From contig JAECYW010000006.1 in NCBI GenBank assembly GCA_023014335.1, positions 1,116,001 through 1,180,000 on the forward strand: a stretch of DNA of 64,000 bases, read 5' to 3'. The notes beneath the pieces are model-generated. The model had not been told where the DNA came from. It made no database searches and was given only the letters and a program-made list of their open reading frames with translations. The position numbers were made by a program, and so were the translations under genes. The stretch comes from Galerina marginata. Its lineage: Eukaryota > Basidiomycota > Agaricomycetes > Agaricales > Galerinaceae. Shown here piece by piece: positions 1 to 11,500 of this stretch (positions within the stretch are counted from its first letter, which is position 1; every line of letters begins with the position of its first letter).

Positions 1-112
1 TATCTCGTCTTACTACAATGAATACATAGGCCCGTTAAGGAGACACGAGAACACAGTTAACCAGGTTTTGGACAAGTGTGTACAATCAAAATGCTTTCCT
101 TGATCGTCTCAG

Positions 113-807
113 TAACCTCCTGCACAGATATGGAGAACAGATCTCACTCTATAAGGACGTTCCTGATATCCTCCACGGGATACGATCACGATCTTTACGC
201 GTGAACGATGATGAGGAAGACCGTAAGATTGTAATCGCTGCGTGCTCCAGGACGCATGCCCCGGATCTGTATGTTCTAAATTTTTGAAGGGAACAAGCCA
301 CTGAATTTATGGCGTAGGGCAAATCAATGCCTCCGATTGTTGCTTGTGCCCCCCAGTGTCGACGCCGAGCAGTCGATCCACAACCCTACTGCTGCCATGG
401 AGTTCTTTGACGAATTGGAAATATACCCTGGTAAGTTGTCATTTTGCTTAAATTTCGTATCTGACTCATGTTCAAACTTTATCAGGCTCAAAGATCAAGC
501 ATTTCAAAGCACTTCACCAACGCACTGGCATTCCATACTCGGAGATGGTGTGTTTTTTACACGTTGATATTCAACGCGGCACTTACGCTGCAATTTGCAG
601 GTATTCTTTGACGATGAGCAACGAAACTCGGAGGTTGAAAAACTAGGCAAGTCTATCCACCTTCTACTCAAATAATCTGCCCTTTATCTTACTGCCTCGA
701 CTCGATCTTTCCTAGGAGTGACATTCCAGCATGTCCCTCGAGGTCTCACTCGTCAGATATTCGATAAAGGTTTGAAGGAATGGAGACGGCGTCAGTCAAG
801 CGAGTGA
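113..807 (+). CDS. Magnesium-dependent phosphatase-1 (HAD superfamily), 5' end missing
   Basis: This is the 3' part of an MDP-1 type HAD phosphatase, a cytosolic enzyme family that acts on protein phosphotyrosine or sugar phosphates. The reading gives YGEQISLYKDVPDIL, SRTHAPDL, FFDELEIYPG, SKIKHFKALH, MVFFDDE and GVTFQHVPRGLT, the order seen in fungal MDP-1. FFDDE is HAD motif III. Introns are inferred at 269-317, 431-485, 548-600 and 647-715; the last has a GC donor. The first exon, with the nucleophile motif DLDxT, is not in bases 1-112, so it lies outside the window. The start at 113 is the first coding base after a plausible CAG acceptor. The stop is TGA at 805-807. Family identification is firm; the substrate is not known. 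Confidence 0.85.
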
Positions 808-1443
808 AGTGAGATGCAAAACGTCTCATTTTCGGATCGTGGTTGCTGGAATCCCTGGTGTTTCCTAGCAGCTAACTTTGGAAAGCCTACCTGGTAGTAC
901 GTACTACGTCGAAGCTCGCCTGAAATCATGATCAACAACATTTCTTTCAAAGGCATCAGAGATTTTGTCGCACACGGAATTATCTTGGCACAATAAATTA
1001 GTTCTCTTTATTGCTGTGGCTCTTACCATATCGACGTCTGGCTACTTGCCTTACTTAAGCCGGCATTCAAAGTCGAAATGGTATATATTCTGTGCGATTT
1101 GGTATCTCCGTCGCACTCGGCTTTGGCCCAACACAATTGGTGACCAAAAATAGCCTTCGTCTAAATTAGGCCCTGCGCACAGCCGCCAAAAGTCAAACCC
1201 GCAGTATGGACAGCAATCTGTCATCCGCTCTTTCCTCTTACCTTCAGTGCCACGACCCAACATTTCTAGACCGGCCGCAGTGATTCAACACCAGGCGTGG
1301 GGCTCGGAAACATACGCTGGGGGCCAAATAAATATCGTTTCTCCTCAAACATCTTTCTTTCCTTCCATTCGAGTGTCGAATCGGGTTTCCGCTTCGCTGT
1401 TTGTGCGATTCCTATCTAGGGTTTAAAAAGGGTTTTATAGCCT

Positions 1444-1449
1444 TATAAA
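1444..1449 (+). promoter_or_regulatory. TATA box of the CYSTM-like gene
   Basis: TATAAA lies 95 bp before the ATG at 1539. It is the only promoter-like signal seen in the gap between 808 and 1538, which otherwise shows no convincing coding sequence. Confidence 0.4.
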
Positions 1450-1538
1450 GGTGAGCACTTCGTTGACGGATCTTCATTTATGAAGTGTTAACACAGAATT
1501 TCAACTCAACAGTCCCCCTGCAGCAGGATAAAGTAATA

Positions 1539-2022
1539 ATGACGAAAAACGAAGGAAACCAGCCGTACTATGCTCCGCCGACCGTAGAGAAGCCAGGGCA
1601 GGCGTACTACAACCCACGTATGTCCCATATTCCACTGTAAACATCTTTACCCTTATATTCCCTCGACGCGATAGACCAAGCTCAGGTTGCGCAATATCAA
1701 GACCAGTACATGCCTCAGGCCCAGCCATACTATGCGCAGCAACCGCAACAGCAGTATCAACAGTATCAGCAATATCAGGGACAACCGCAACCTCAGATGG
1801 TCTACGTTCAACATCCGCAGCAAACTCAGGGTAGTGCGGATGCTTGCTTGCCTTGTGCCTGGTTCGTCTGCCCATTATTCATACCATGATGCATTTGTCT
1901 GACTTTTATCCGTGTTCTCTCCCCCCCTTGCCCGCCTTGTGTTTTATTTCCTCGTCGGATCAAACAGTCTTGCGGGCTGCCTTACGGCTGCGCTCTGCTG
2001 CCCCTTCTTTATTTGCTGTTGA
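1539..2022 (+). CDS. CYSTM-like Gln/Tyr/Pro-rich small protein with cysteine-rich C-terminus
   Basis: Predicted protein of about 108 residues. It has a Q/P/Y-rich disordered body (QQYQQYQQYQ, YVQHPQQ), then a short hydrophobic cysteine-rich tail (ACLPC, LAGCLTAALCCPFFICC, stop). This is the layout of CYSTM-type fungal proteins, whose tail inserts into or is anchored at membranes and which are linked to stress tolerance. Exons are 1539-1617, 1675-1861 and 1968-2022. The second donor is the weak GTTCGT, chosen because it joins the tail in frame. Without that splice the protein ends early after 'ACLPCAWFVCPLF'. The exact donor is therefore the least certain part. Confidence 0.7.
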
Positions 2023-2492
2023 AGATTTAATCGTTTACATTGTTTACTTCAGGACGATACTTTATCGACCTGCTCAAGAGTTTCTGCCGATGATTTATCC
2101 TTATCTTTAAGTCACAAGTGTACGTTCTGTTGTATTTGTCTCATTTTTATTCTGCTTCATTGTGTATTCTTCCTCTTGTAAATACATAAAAATGTTGGTC
2201 GAATCAATTCTCGCATTTTGGACACTTACAATCCATAAAATCTGTGTGTTCGCCCTGTAAATGGCCTATCTCAATATCGAGTAGAAGGCGAGCGAAAGTC
2301 CATTATCAAAAATTACAAAGCACAACAAGGAGGTGTCAGAAGACAGTACAGACACGAGGTGGGGCAAGTAAACGAGTGACGGTATGTAAGAGGTAACATT
2401 AAAGTGAACAAACGTGGGGGACTATAGAGAACCATTTCCCGGATTCTCATCTGGGTTTGAAGAGGCCTGAGGTTGGTGGGGAAGACCGGCGC

Positions 2493-4028
2493 TCAGTGGA
2501 ACAAGACGATAGCGCTGACAGCAGATAGAATGGCCAACAATCCGACCATAGGGTATCCCTGTGCATTCACACTTCCACCCCTAGCACCACTGCTCTTATT
2601 CGCGCCTCCAGTCGTGTTGGAAGCGCCAGCAGTATTAGCCGCACTCGGGCTGGAGCCAGCGGTAGGCGTTGCTTGTGAGTTGGGGGTAGTCTTTCCGCTA
2701 CTGGGAGTCGGCGTCGGGGTAGCAGCGCCTGAGCCACCAAGGGCGAGGTTGACCCCGTTGGCGATCGTCGAAGTCTTGACGCAGTTTGAGGAGCTGGGGG
2801 TGAACGCAGCGCCGGTGGGTGTGACGAGGTCGCCGACGGTGTAGGCCTGCCCGTTGGTCGCTGTGCCGGTGAATCGCTGAGCGAAGGTGGAGAAGACAGG
2901 GGTGCCTTTGACGTAGCCTGTTGGGTACCATCCTGGGGGGTCTAAAAGGATTCAATTACAATTATGAGGATATGAGATTAGGGAGAGGACTTACAGGCAA
3001 GGTCAGCGTCGCAGGTTTCGCTGGGAAATGATCGAAACGTCAGACCTCCATATCAAAGGTAGCCCCAAGGGACTTACAAAGTGCCGTTAACATTATAGTT
3101 TCCGGGCATGACGAAGCCACAGCCGACCTCATCCAGCTCGTGCCAGCACATTGCTGCCGCGCTGTACGTAGAGTTCGCCGCTGTGCAGACGCGGAAGCAG
3201 AATTGGCCATTGCCCTAGAGATTAATCATGAGCGATATTGTAGATTTAGACGAGTGGAGGGTGCGTACAATGTAGAGCTAGATATTAATAAACAAGTGCT
3301 CAGTAGCGGAACAGGCAAGCAAAATGAACTACGCACCATCCATTCAGCGTAGTTCAGGTCTTTACCGGAGATGTTTGAAGTCACATTTCCGCCGATAGGA
3401 TTGCCACTTCCGTAGGCGCCATGCGGGTCAAGCTCACTGCGAGAAAGTTAAGAAACAGAAAATCTAAAAACAATATATCGCGCTACTAACCCGCCAAAGT
3501 CGCCTTTCGGGATGTTAATTTGGCTCAAGTCTCCATATCCAATGAGCTGGACGTAGAAATCTGTCTTGAGGAAAGAGGCGCCTGTAATTGTTCCGTCTGG
3601 AATGAGACGTGCGTTGTTTCGTGGCTTGGTACACCAAGCGACTTCGATCGTCTACAAATTGGATTAGAACCAGTAGGTTCACCGGAAGCCGGAAACCCAG
3701 AGGTATAGACATACCTCTGAGTCTTGGATCAGCTGAGGGGTGGGCGGTGCAAAGAGGCAGAAATCCTATAAAGTCATAAAATTCCGTTAGCACCTCGCAC
3801 CCATGGCTATCGGTAAACAGTGTGGCATCGTACATCAACAGAATTCAGAGACAACAGTCTCGCCATACTTTTCTGGTTGATCGATGTGCCCGTTGTAGGT
3901 ACAGGGGGATTGGTTACCCCCATCGTGCCCGTAGCTAGCACGCCGGGGAAGCCGGGGGTTGCCTGTGCAGAGACAAGGATGGGGGCGGAGACCAGGACGG
4001 CCCCAAGAGCCGCAAAAGCATGGAGCAT
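2493..4028 (-). CDS. Secreted, probably GPI-anchored glycoprotein ('macrofage activating glycoprotein'-like)
   Basis: About 372 residues in seven exons (3834-4028, 3715-3765, 3491-3651, 3337-3436, 3078-3214, 2995-3020, 2493-2941). The first 20-odd residues form a signal peptide (AALGAVLVSAPILVSA). The ectodomain has the conserved run DDFCLFAPP, WCTKPRNNARLIPDG, GGELDPHG, GNPIGGNV, FCFRVCTAAN, CWHELDEVGC and PPGWYP, typical of a secreted family widespread in basidiomycetes. The C-terminus is Ser/Thr/Pro/Ala-rich and ends in a hydrophobic segment (GLLAILSAVSAIVLFH), as in a GPI-anchor signal. It probably acts at the cell surface; its biochemical role is unknown. All splice sites are GT-AG and the frame is intact. 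It sits head-to-tail downstream of the laccase on the same strand. Confidence 0.85.
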
Positions 4029-4899
4029 GATGATAATTGGAGTTTATAACCGGATGAGTTGTCGTTAACGGTTAGACGTTGAAAAGACAGTGAGGGTTCG
4101 GCTTCAGAGAAACTAATTAGAGCCCAAGGGGGCGAGCAGAAAAGTGGAACGTTGAGGCAAAGTCGTAGTGAGAAAGAAGGAGGGAAAAAATGTTGCGACG
4201 ACGTTTAGAAATGACAAATGTGGGAGGTTATATCAGGAGATTTCAGGGAGGGACAAGGGATAACGAACGTCTATTTATAGCTTCCTCAGCGCTGATCTGT
4301 TGATGGCAGTGATTTGGTTGGCAAAAGCATCTATTTATAGCAAGCGGTATCGCCTTGCAGCCCTTGAGACACAGGCATAGGCCAACATTCGAGATTGACC
4401 GGCCAGCACAGGCCGTTGCTGGACGATAGAAACTAGAGCCCTCCAGATTTCTAGGAGGAACCGAGTGTGAATACAGTGCATTGACATGCACGACGGGCTT
4501 GAAGCCCGTGCCTGGATGCTCTCCTATTTAATTTAGCACCATCGGCTGTGCCTGGCTGCTTTTGCAGTGGACCGGGACCCACAAGTACCAGCCAACTATG
4601 CAAATTTGAAACGGATCAATCGGAACACCTTCCGCATATTTATGAACTCGAATTTTTGCGGCGGGCGGGGCAGACCGTAAACGCGACAAAAAATTGGTAG
4701 ACGAGAACGAACTTGAAACGAAATTCAAGTTTCGCGATCGCGAACCATGTATTAGGAGAGTTCTCCATATGTACTCTATTTACATTACAACAGTATTAAA
4801 GTCAGAAAGCAATAGTGAACGTTAAATAAATGTCGTCCAATTCTCCACGAGTCGGACCGTGGAGTTGCAGAGATTGTGGAGAGCAACTTGTGCACAACT
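4029..4899. other. Intergenic region, no gene seen
   Basis: This is the upstream region of the secreted glycoprotein gene and the 3' flank of the laccase. Short open frames on both strands lack splice signals, composition or recognisable motifs. Two copies of 'ctatttatag' (near 4270 and 4330) are the only repeated feature I noticed. Confidence 0.4.
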
Positions 4900-7245
4900 T
4901 CAATTAAATACCTGGGGAGGTAGAGCATTGTAAATCGGACAAAGTTGGTCCCAAGCGGCTGTAAGAGGCGGCATAAATTAGGCACCCAGATCCAAATTTA
5001 TTTAGTGGCTTACGTGGATGGCTGTTTGAGGTAACTCCTGTAATATTTTCAGCGAAGACAACTGCGAGACCTCTGTTTGGGTTACGGTCATCGTAAGTAA
5101 GGCCTCGACTTGGCGGAAAATAAAATGCTTACGCTTCCAGGTGCCAATCGATGTGACTTGAATGATCCAGGTAAGCTGGGAATAGATGAGAGTCACTACG
5201 TGAATACTGACCAGTGCAGGATCCACGGGCCAGAGTTATCGGTTTTGAAGCGAATCGTGACGCTGTCGTTCGATCCTCCTAAGCTCACGACATCGCGAAT
5301 GACGGGATCGTGGTAGTTGTAGACAGAACTTCCGGCGCTTCGCACTACAGCGAAATTATGCTAAATAATATAATTTAGACAGGTTGTTGGTTAGACAGCC
5401 AACCAATGTTGACTCACCCCATGCAAATGGATTGGATGCTTCGGAAAGCAATACCAGTAAGTTCTGGAACTAAAAAAAGGAGAGGGAATTAAATCGTACC
5501 GGGCTTCCAGGAGCTCCGCCAGGCATCGTAAGTTCTACGACCTTACCGGGATCTAGAACGTACACAGATCCGGTGGGAAGAAGGTCCTGAGGCTGATAGG
5601 CGCCGCTCAAGATCTGAAGCAACACCGGGACGTTCGGCGGAGCAAACGACGCATTATTCACCAAGAAATGGTGTGCCGTGGAATTGAACGAAATATTTAA
5701 TTGGATCTTGACGTCAGCAGGTCCGAGTATGTCTGACGGGGGTGTGCTGGGATCTGAAAGAGGATGTAAATTTGTTTCCAGCATGGGGTTACTGAGAGAC
5801 TGTGTCGTGTTTGGGTCTATCTCGAGTGCCCCAATGTATCGAAGGATCGCGGAGTTGAGGCCTCCATTAAAACCTGGAGGTCCAGCGTTTGGGAGCGCAC
5901 GAATCCAATAATTGGAAGGTTCCAGCATGGTGTTTAAGATGAACGAATATCGCTGGCCGGCAAAAATTTGGATGGAATCAACTACAAGTGGCTGAGTGTT
6001 AACTCCGTCGACCTCGATGATCGTCTAACATAAAAGCGCATGAGTAACGATGCTTCGTAAGGATGAACGGCAGATATACCAAATTATGGCCGTCGATTGA
6101 GAACGTAAAATTGGGGTCACAAGAAAGGGAAATCAAACGGAATCGGTAGCGCTTATTAGGCAAAACCTTGATGACAGCAAGTGGAGAATCTGTCCCATTG
6201 ACATAGCGGCCTAATCCGTTGATCAGAGTTGCAGTTGAAACGGGGATACTCGGGGCTTGAGGAGCTGTGAAGTGATACCTAGACGCCGAAAAGGCATGGC
6301 TGTCAGACACCATTTTACAATTCATATCCAGAGGCGTAGGCCTTACCAATCGGCAAGGGTGATAATGGTTGACTCTGAGGGGACAAAGTTAGTTGCAAAG
6401 AACATTTTGTGAACAACGTTAACCTACCATCATCATAGTCGTATCTGGTCGAGCATGACGAAATAAACATCAGAAAATTCCTTTCTGAGCCGAAAGCAAA
6501 CTAACTGACTTTGAGGCATGGGGGTCCGCTGGGTCGTACACGACCATCGGGCCTCGGAGCCCATCACAATATTGCGTCTCTACAAAAAAAGGTAACTCAG
6601 TAATCTAGAGGCCTAAGAAATAGAAAGAATGAAATTACGGTGATGTGAATGATACCAGTATGTCCCTGCCTGGTCCGGAGCAGAAAACTCGTATAAGAAT
6701 GAGTGTCCAGGAGAGATAGGGCACTGAGTTATTCCGGCTGGACCATCGGCCCAGCTGCTTCCAGCTTGGAAAAATCCATGCCAGTGCTTGGGAAGGCCAG
6801 ATGAGTTAAGAAGAGCTTGAGCAAAAGAAGTAGACATACAATGCTGGTGCTCGTCAACATAGACGTGTCGGTCAACTGGTCTACCACATTCAAGCGAAAG
6901 GTGTCTCCCTAGTATCGGTTAGTTGCATCAGAGAAGTTTGTTACGGTTACCGGGTGGCTGGCATGTAAATACCTTCGTTCCAGTAATGAGCGGCCCTGGA
7001 AACTGAAGTGAACTTTGGCTAGTTCCAGCCAAGACAGCACTAGACAGTCAAAGATCAATTTAGGGAGCCGAAAGAGATATTGGGGAAACATACGAGCGGT
7101 TGAAGCCATCGGGTGTTATGTACTGGTTTGCGATTACCAAGTCGGCAGAAGGGCCAATTGCAGCGAAAGCACCAGCAGCTGCGTATGACAGGCCAACGAT
7201 ACTCGCGATCGAAAGCATGATCTTACGGGTAGGGATAGCTTGCAA
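4900..7245 (-). CDS. Laccase (multicopper oxidase)
   Basis: Secreted blue copper oxidase that oxidises phenols with reduction of O2 to water, used in lignin and phenolic metabolism and in development. About 520 residues in many short exons, signal peptide at the N-terminus ([20 protein letters not shown]), then AIGP. All four copper-ligand blocks are present: [41 protein letters not shown] and the [11 protein letters not shown] block. The C-terminus [13 protein letters not shown] is also typical. Introns are consistently 45-70 bp and GT-AG. No stop or frameshift was found, so the gene looks functional. Translation could also start at the internal Met nine residues later (7218). The residue ten positions after the HCH cysteine is Leu in the WHLEAG block, with an axial position that I read as non-Met. 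Confidence 0.93.
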
Positions 7246-7283
7246 AGGGACGGAGGTGAAGCTCTGCCTTCAATTACCAAGGC

Positions 7284-7290
7284 TTTTATA
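7284..7290 (-). promoter_or_regulatory. TATA box of the laccase gene
   Basis: TATAAAA on the minus strand lies about 40 bp upstream of the laccase ATG at 7245. This spacing is short but usual for compact fungal promoters. Confidence 0.4.
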
Positions 7291-8572
7291 CTCACAGTTT
7301 AATCTTCAGCCTGGGCGGTGTTTAGTAAGATTGCCCACGAGTCGGTCGCGCCGCCCCCCATTTACTAATACCCCGCAGGACTCGTCCGAGTAAGTCGTTC
7401 CTTGGGAGTGCGGCATGAGAAGAGGTAGGTGGCTTGTTTCACTTTGGTGACTTTTTTTCAGACCTCCCGCACGGGAAGTTCAAGTTCCAATTCGCAAGGA
7501 CGGAATAGTGCTATACCGTACTGATGGGCTTACTTGGAGTTCTCCGTCCTTTCGAGGAAAGTACGTAAGATTGGAGGCGGAATGTCGTTAGCGAGGCAGT
7601 TGATAGATACATGAAAGGACTTCCCGCCGTTTCCGACGCTCTAGCAAAGGTGATCAAGCAGCCGGGCACAGAATGGTGCGCGGCTTGTTGATGGGATCCA
7701 GATTAAGAGAAATGGAACGATTCATCTCCGGTTTGTAGTTTGATAGGCTCAATCAAATGTGTGGATGATCTTGGTACGAGATTAGCAGTTACAAACAAGG
7801 AACCGAGCGCAAGGAAAAGAAAGGACGACATGATCAGTACTCCCATTTCTATTCTTACCGTCAACAGTCCGTCCGTCCACTCGGTGGCAAGGTAAGTCCT
7901 GTGGAATAAGTTCGGGCCCAATTTCAGAGGCAAGGAGTCTATCCAAGGGGACCTGAATGAGCTCCTAGCTGGTAGGATCTTTGTGGAGGATTGAAATAGA
8001 GCAGCAAGGTATAGACCGATGCCCAAGGTTTGTATGAAAATGCCGCACCGCGACGTACAGAGCCGACATGGACGGGAAAACGGAGGGGCATAGTAAAAAA
8101 TAGTCGAGTACCACATATTGTCAGATCGCCGACTCGGAGTCACGGAGCTCAAGTCCCAAGAGTAAGACCTCCTGAAAGAAGTAAGTAAAGTTCAACTTTC
8201 AAACCTTCAAGGATGACCATCGAAAAGGCAAAAAACGCCGTCGTGCAAAGGAATGATGCTGTCCTTTCTTTTGACTTGTTAGGCTGCGTGCGAATTCGAA
8301 ACCTTCAACCTGAGTGATCGTTCGAATTTGATATTTATTGCGATTTTCAAATTTCAATAATGAGCCACCATCATTGAAAATAGCAATAAAAGAAGAAAGG
8401 ATAACACAAACTGGCTCCCGACTCTTTATTTGAGGTATACTTGAGTAATGCAGCGTGCTAAGAAGTTTCCGCGGGCAAGCGGTTGTTAAACTTTCGCAGA
8501 GCCCCTGCAGATTGTCTAGTATTAGGGGAGTACAATTATATAATAATATTGCAGGAAAGAACCATTCCTCGA
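7291..8572. other. Intergenic region; one weak small secreted ORF
   Basis: This lies between the laccase promoter and the 3' end of MON2. The only candidate is a minus-strand frame at 7703-7846, about 47 residues with a signal-peptide-like start (MSSFLFLALGSLFVTA). It has no support beyond hydrophobicity. Nothing else convincing is seen. Confidence 0.3.
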
Positions 8573-11500
8573 TTACTGCAAGACACCCATCTCCTTTCCA
8601 ACCTCCTTCAAACACGCTGCCGCGACCGTCCTCGCATCGAGCTCTGGAAACGAGACCTTCACATCCTCGTTGGTCGTCCTCCCGTTGACACTACCATTGG
8701 TAGTAACAGCCGAGCTGTTGAGAGCTTTGGCATGCAAATTGCCCCTAATCTCTGTCGGGCTTCTCCGGGGTATTGAAGCAATCTCACATAAAGTGGGATA
8801 GAAATGGAAGAGGTGTGCTACCACAGAACGTTTCACTGAATCGGCGACAAGTTCACGAGGGTTATCTGGTATCGGTAGGTCCTTTCCAATAGCTAATAAA
8901 ACCGTTAGATGGGTTTCGTGAAAAGAGAAGCATAGTTACTTGGCTGACTGATGCAATGCTCTGTAGGATTTTCGGAAAGGGCAGCCCAGAGGGATCCGGG
9001 CCAAAGCCGTAGGTCGCGAATCTTCGTTAGGACATATAACAACTCGTCTTCACGGGCCCTAACATTTGGATGAACATTAGGTCACTATCAAACAGTAACG
9101 AACACAAACCTAGGAAAGGGAAAGTTCCCTCTCATTGACTCATCCGCGACATAACCAACCAAGGTAGCTCGACACCTGTTCAAGAGCGATGGTAAACTTA
9201 ATGCAGCGAGTCGTCTTCTAGATTGCTCTTGATCTTGGCAAGAAAACAGTCAGCAACACAATTGCAGAACGCCAAACAGAAAGGCTAACCCCTTGTGGTG
9301 TCCGAACATATCAAAAATAGCAAATCAAAACACCAGTATGAAAACCTCTCGCGTGGCAATAGGTTCCCGAAGTCTGTGGACCCAAGTTCGGAGTAGTGCA
9401 CGTCGACGTCTACCCTTGCCACAATAGGAGGTGGGCTTGGTGTTGAACGCGGTGATTTGCGCCGTGCTGCTGTCGGTGTTCCTTTAGACGATGGAGGAGG
9501 GGTGGGTGGTGAAGAACTGGAAGTTGAATTTGAAATAGGTGATAATTCTGCATCTTCAGACTCGTAGATCTTGCTGCCGCGTTGAAGGATCTTTCCTAGT
9601 TGAGAGACGAGCGTATCCGGTACACGAGGGCCACCGAGATGTGGCAAGACATCGATTTCCAAAGACGCGATCAGTGCCAGGTCAAAGTTTTCTTCCGCTT
9701 CTTGGACCTCCAATGGGAAGGTCTCAGATACCGAGCTAGACGAAAACGTTATTACCAAGCATGTGCAGTCAGACAAAAGGTATTTACCAATCAGCCAGAA
9801 TTCCGCCGCGGAAAACATCCAGGATCTGTCTCCAGATGCCTTCAACACGTTCATCAGGAACCTGGTTATCCATGGTCTTCAGTTGATGGGTGCACTCCTT
9901 CACGATCCGAAGGAAGCACGTTGTGGCAGTTTTCCAGAGTGGTAGATCCTTCCCATACTTTGAAGGCGCCGGACAGTCGTATTTCAATTTGACAGGTATT
10001 GAGTAAGCCTAGAAACGGGAAATCTTAGTATCATGCTCATCGATGGGGGGAATTAACTGACAGATAACACCGACTCCAACGTTCCATCTGCATAAATATC
10101 TGAGCTTGCCTTAAATCTCAGGAAAAGCTCCACGAGCATAGGCATTGTCTTCTTTGATAATGCAATATAGGTGATACATTTTTGAGGTGTCTGGGATACC
10201 TGGTTCTTTGAATGCGGTTGAACGTCGAAGGCGGCAAGGAAGGGTAACGTGGAGAATTCAGAGAGATCTCGCATGACGAGAGAAGGAGATCCTGGAACGT
10301 TGAGGTCAATGTCGACAATCGTGTCCATCACAACAGTCTACAATTCTATTCAGAAACACGGAACTTGATGACTTGTAGGTGTAAAATCTGACCTGAACGG
10401 GAGGCAGGGCATCGATGTCAGGTCTATAGTCCGGGGAATGAGGGTAGGTAAGGACGCCTAGGACGCAAGGTAGTTGAGCACATCATCAACAACAAATACG
10501 GACAGAATCACCTTTTAAAATGGCCATTAGCCTTGTCAGTCTCACAAGATCCCACTCTTTGCCGTCGACCGCCCGGCTCGCCTTCCTCATACCCTGAATC
10601 ACGTCCACGTAGGCAACCAGACTTTCTTGCGTGAACGGTTGGTGCGGCGAGTTCTCCAAATCGATTAGGGAATTGTATCTCTTCGTCGCAGAGGAACCCA
10701 GTATATCTACAGCCTTCCACACTCGCTCTAACGATTCCGTAACGCGTACCCGCAGCACGCCTTCAGCGCCTGCGAAAGCCTTGATACCCTTCTCCAGACA
10801 CCGCAAGGCTGGTGCACTGACACTTCTATCGTCGATCAAGATGGCTTCCTCGACGTGGCTAACAAATACGTCCCATGCATCGGTGAAGGTATCAAGGAGC
10901 ATGATCTTCGCGACAAGGAAATCGCTAAAGATGGATCCGATGGAATGAAGAGCCAGGATCTTCGACTCGTCCCATGCGTGCTCCATGCCGTCATCATCTC
11001 CATGGTTTGGATCTGCGAGCTGGCGGATCTCGCCAGTTAATGCATCCAGCAACGGGAACGTAACTTTCCAGATACACTGATCCCAAGTATCTGGGCTCAA
11101 GGTGGCTCCATACAGTTGCATCGTTCGGAAGAGCGTCTGGATAGCTCCATCTCGCACCTCTGCACGAGAATCCGTGCACAGGCCAAGGACCTCGAGTAAC
11201 AGGAACATCCACAGGTCGCTGTACTCAGGTTCCTCGTCCATATTCTTCCGCTTCGATTGTATGGCGTCCGACACACTCCAGAGGAGGCTGGCAGCAGCAG
11301 TGAGAGCGATATTAGTATCTGCCTGGTGTCCGAACTGGCCGAGGGTGCTGATACACAAGCGGAGGTGCTCTGGCGAGAGGTTGGATACCGAATCGCAGAC
11401 CAGAGTGAGTGACTGGAAGGCAATCTTGACCAGGCCGGTGTAGCTCTTCTCTGTGGGGTTGCCCAAGCCAAGAGGCAGTGGCTTCGTTCTGGCTGTGGGT

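Noticed and set aside
2473..2844. Plus-strand Pro/Val/Leu-rich frame
   Set aside because: Antisense to the last exon of the secreted glycoprotein.
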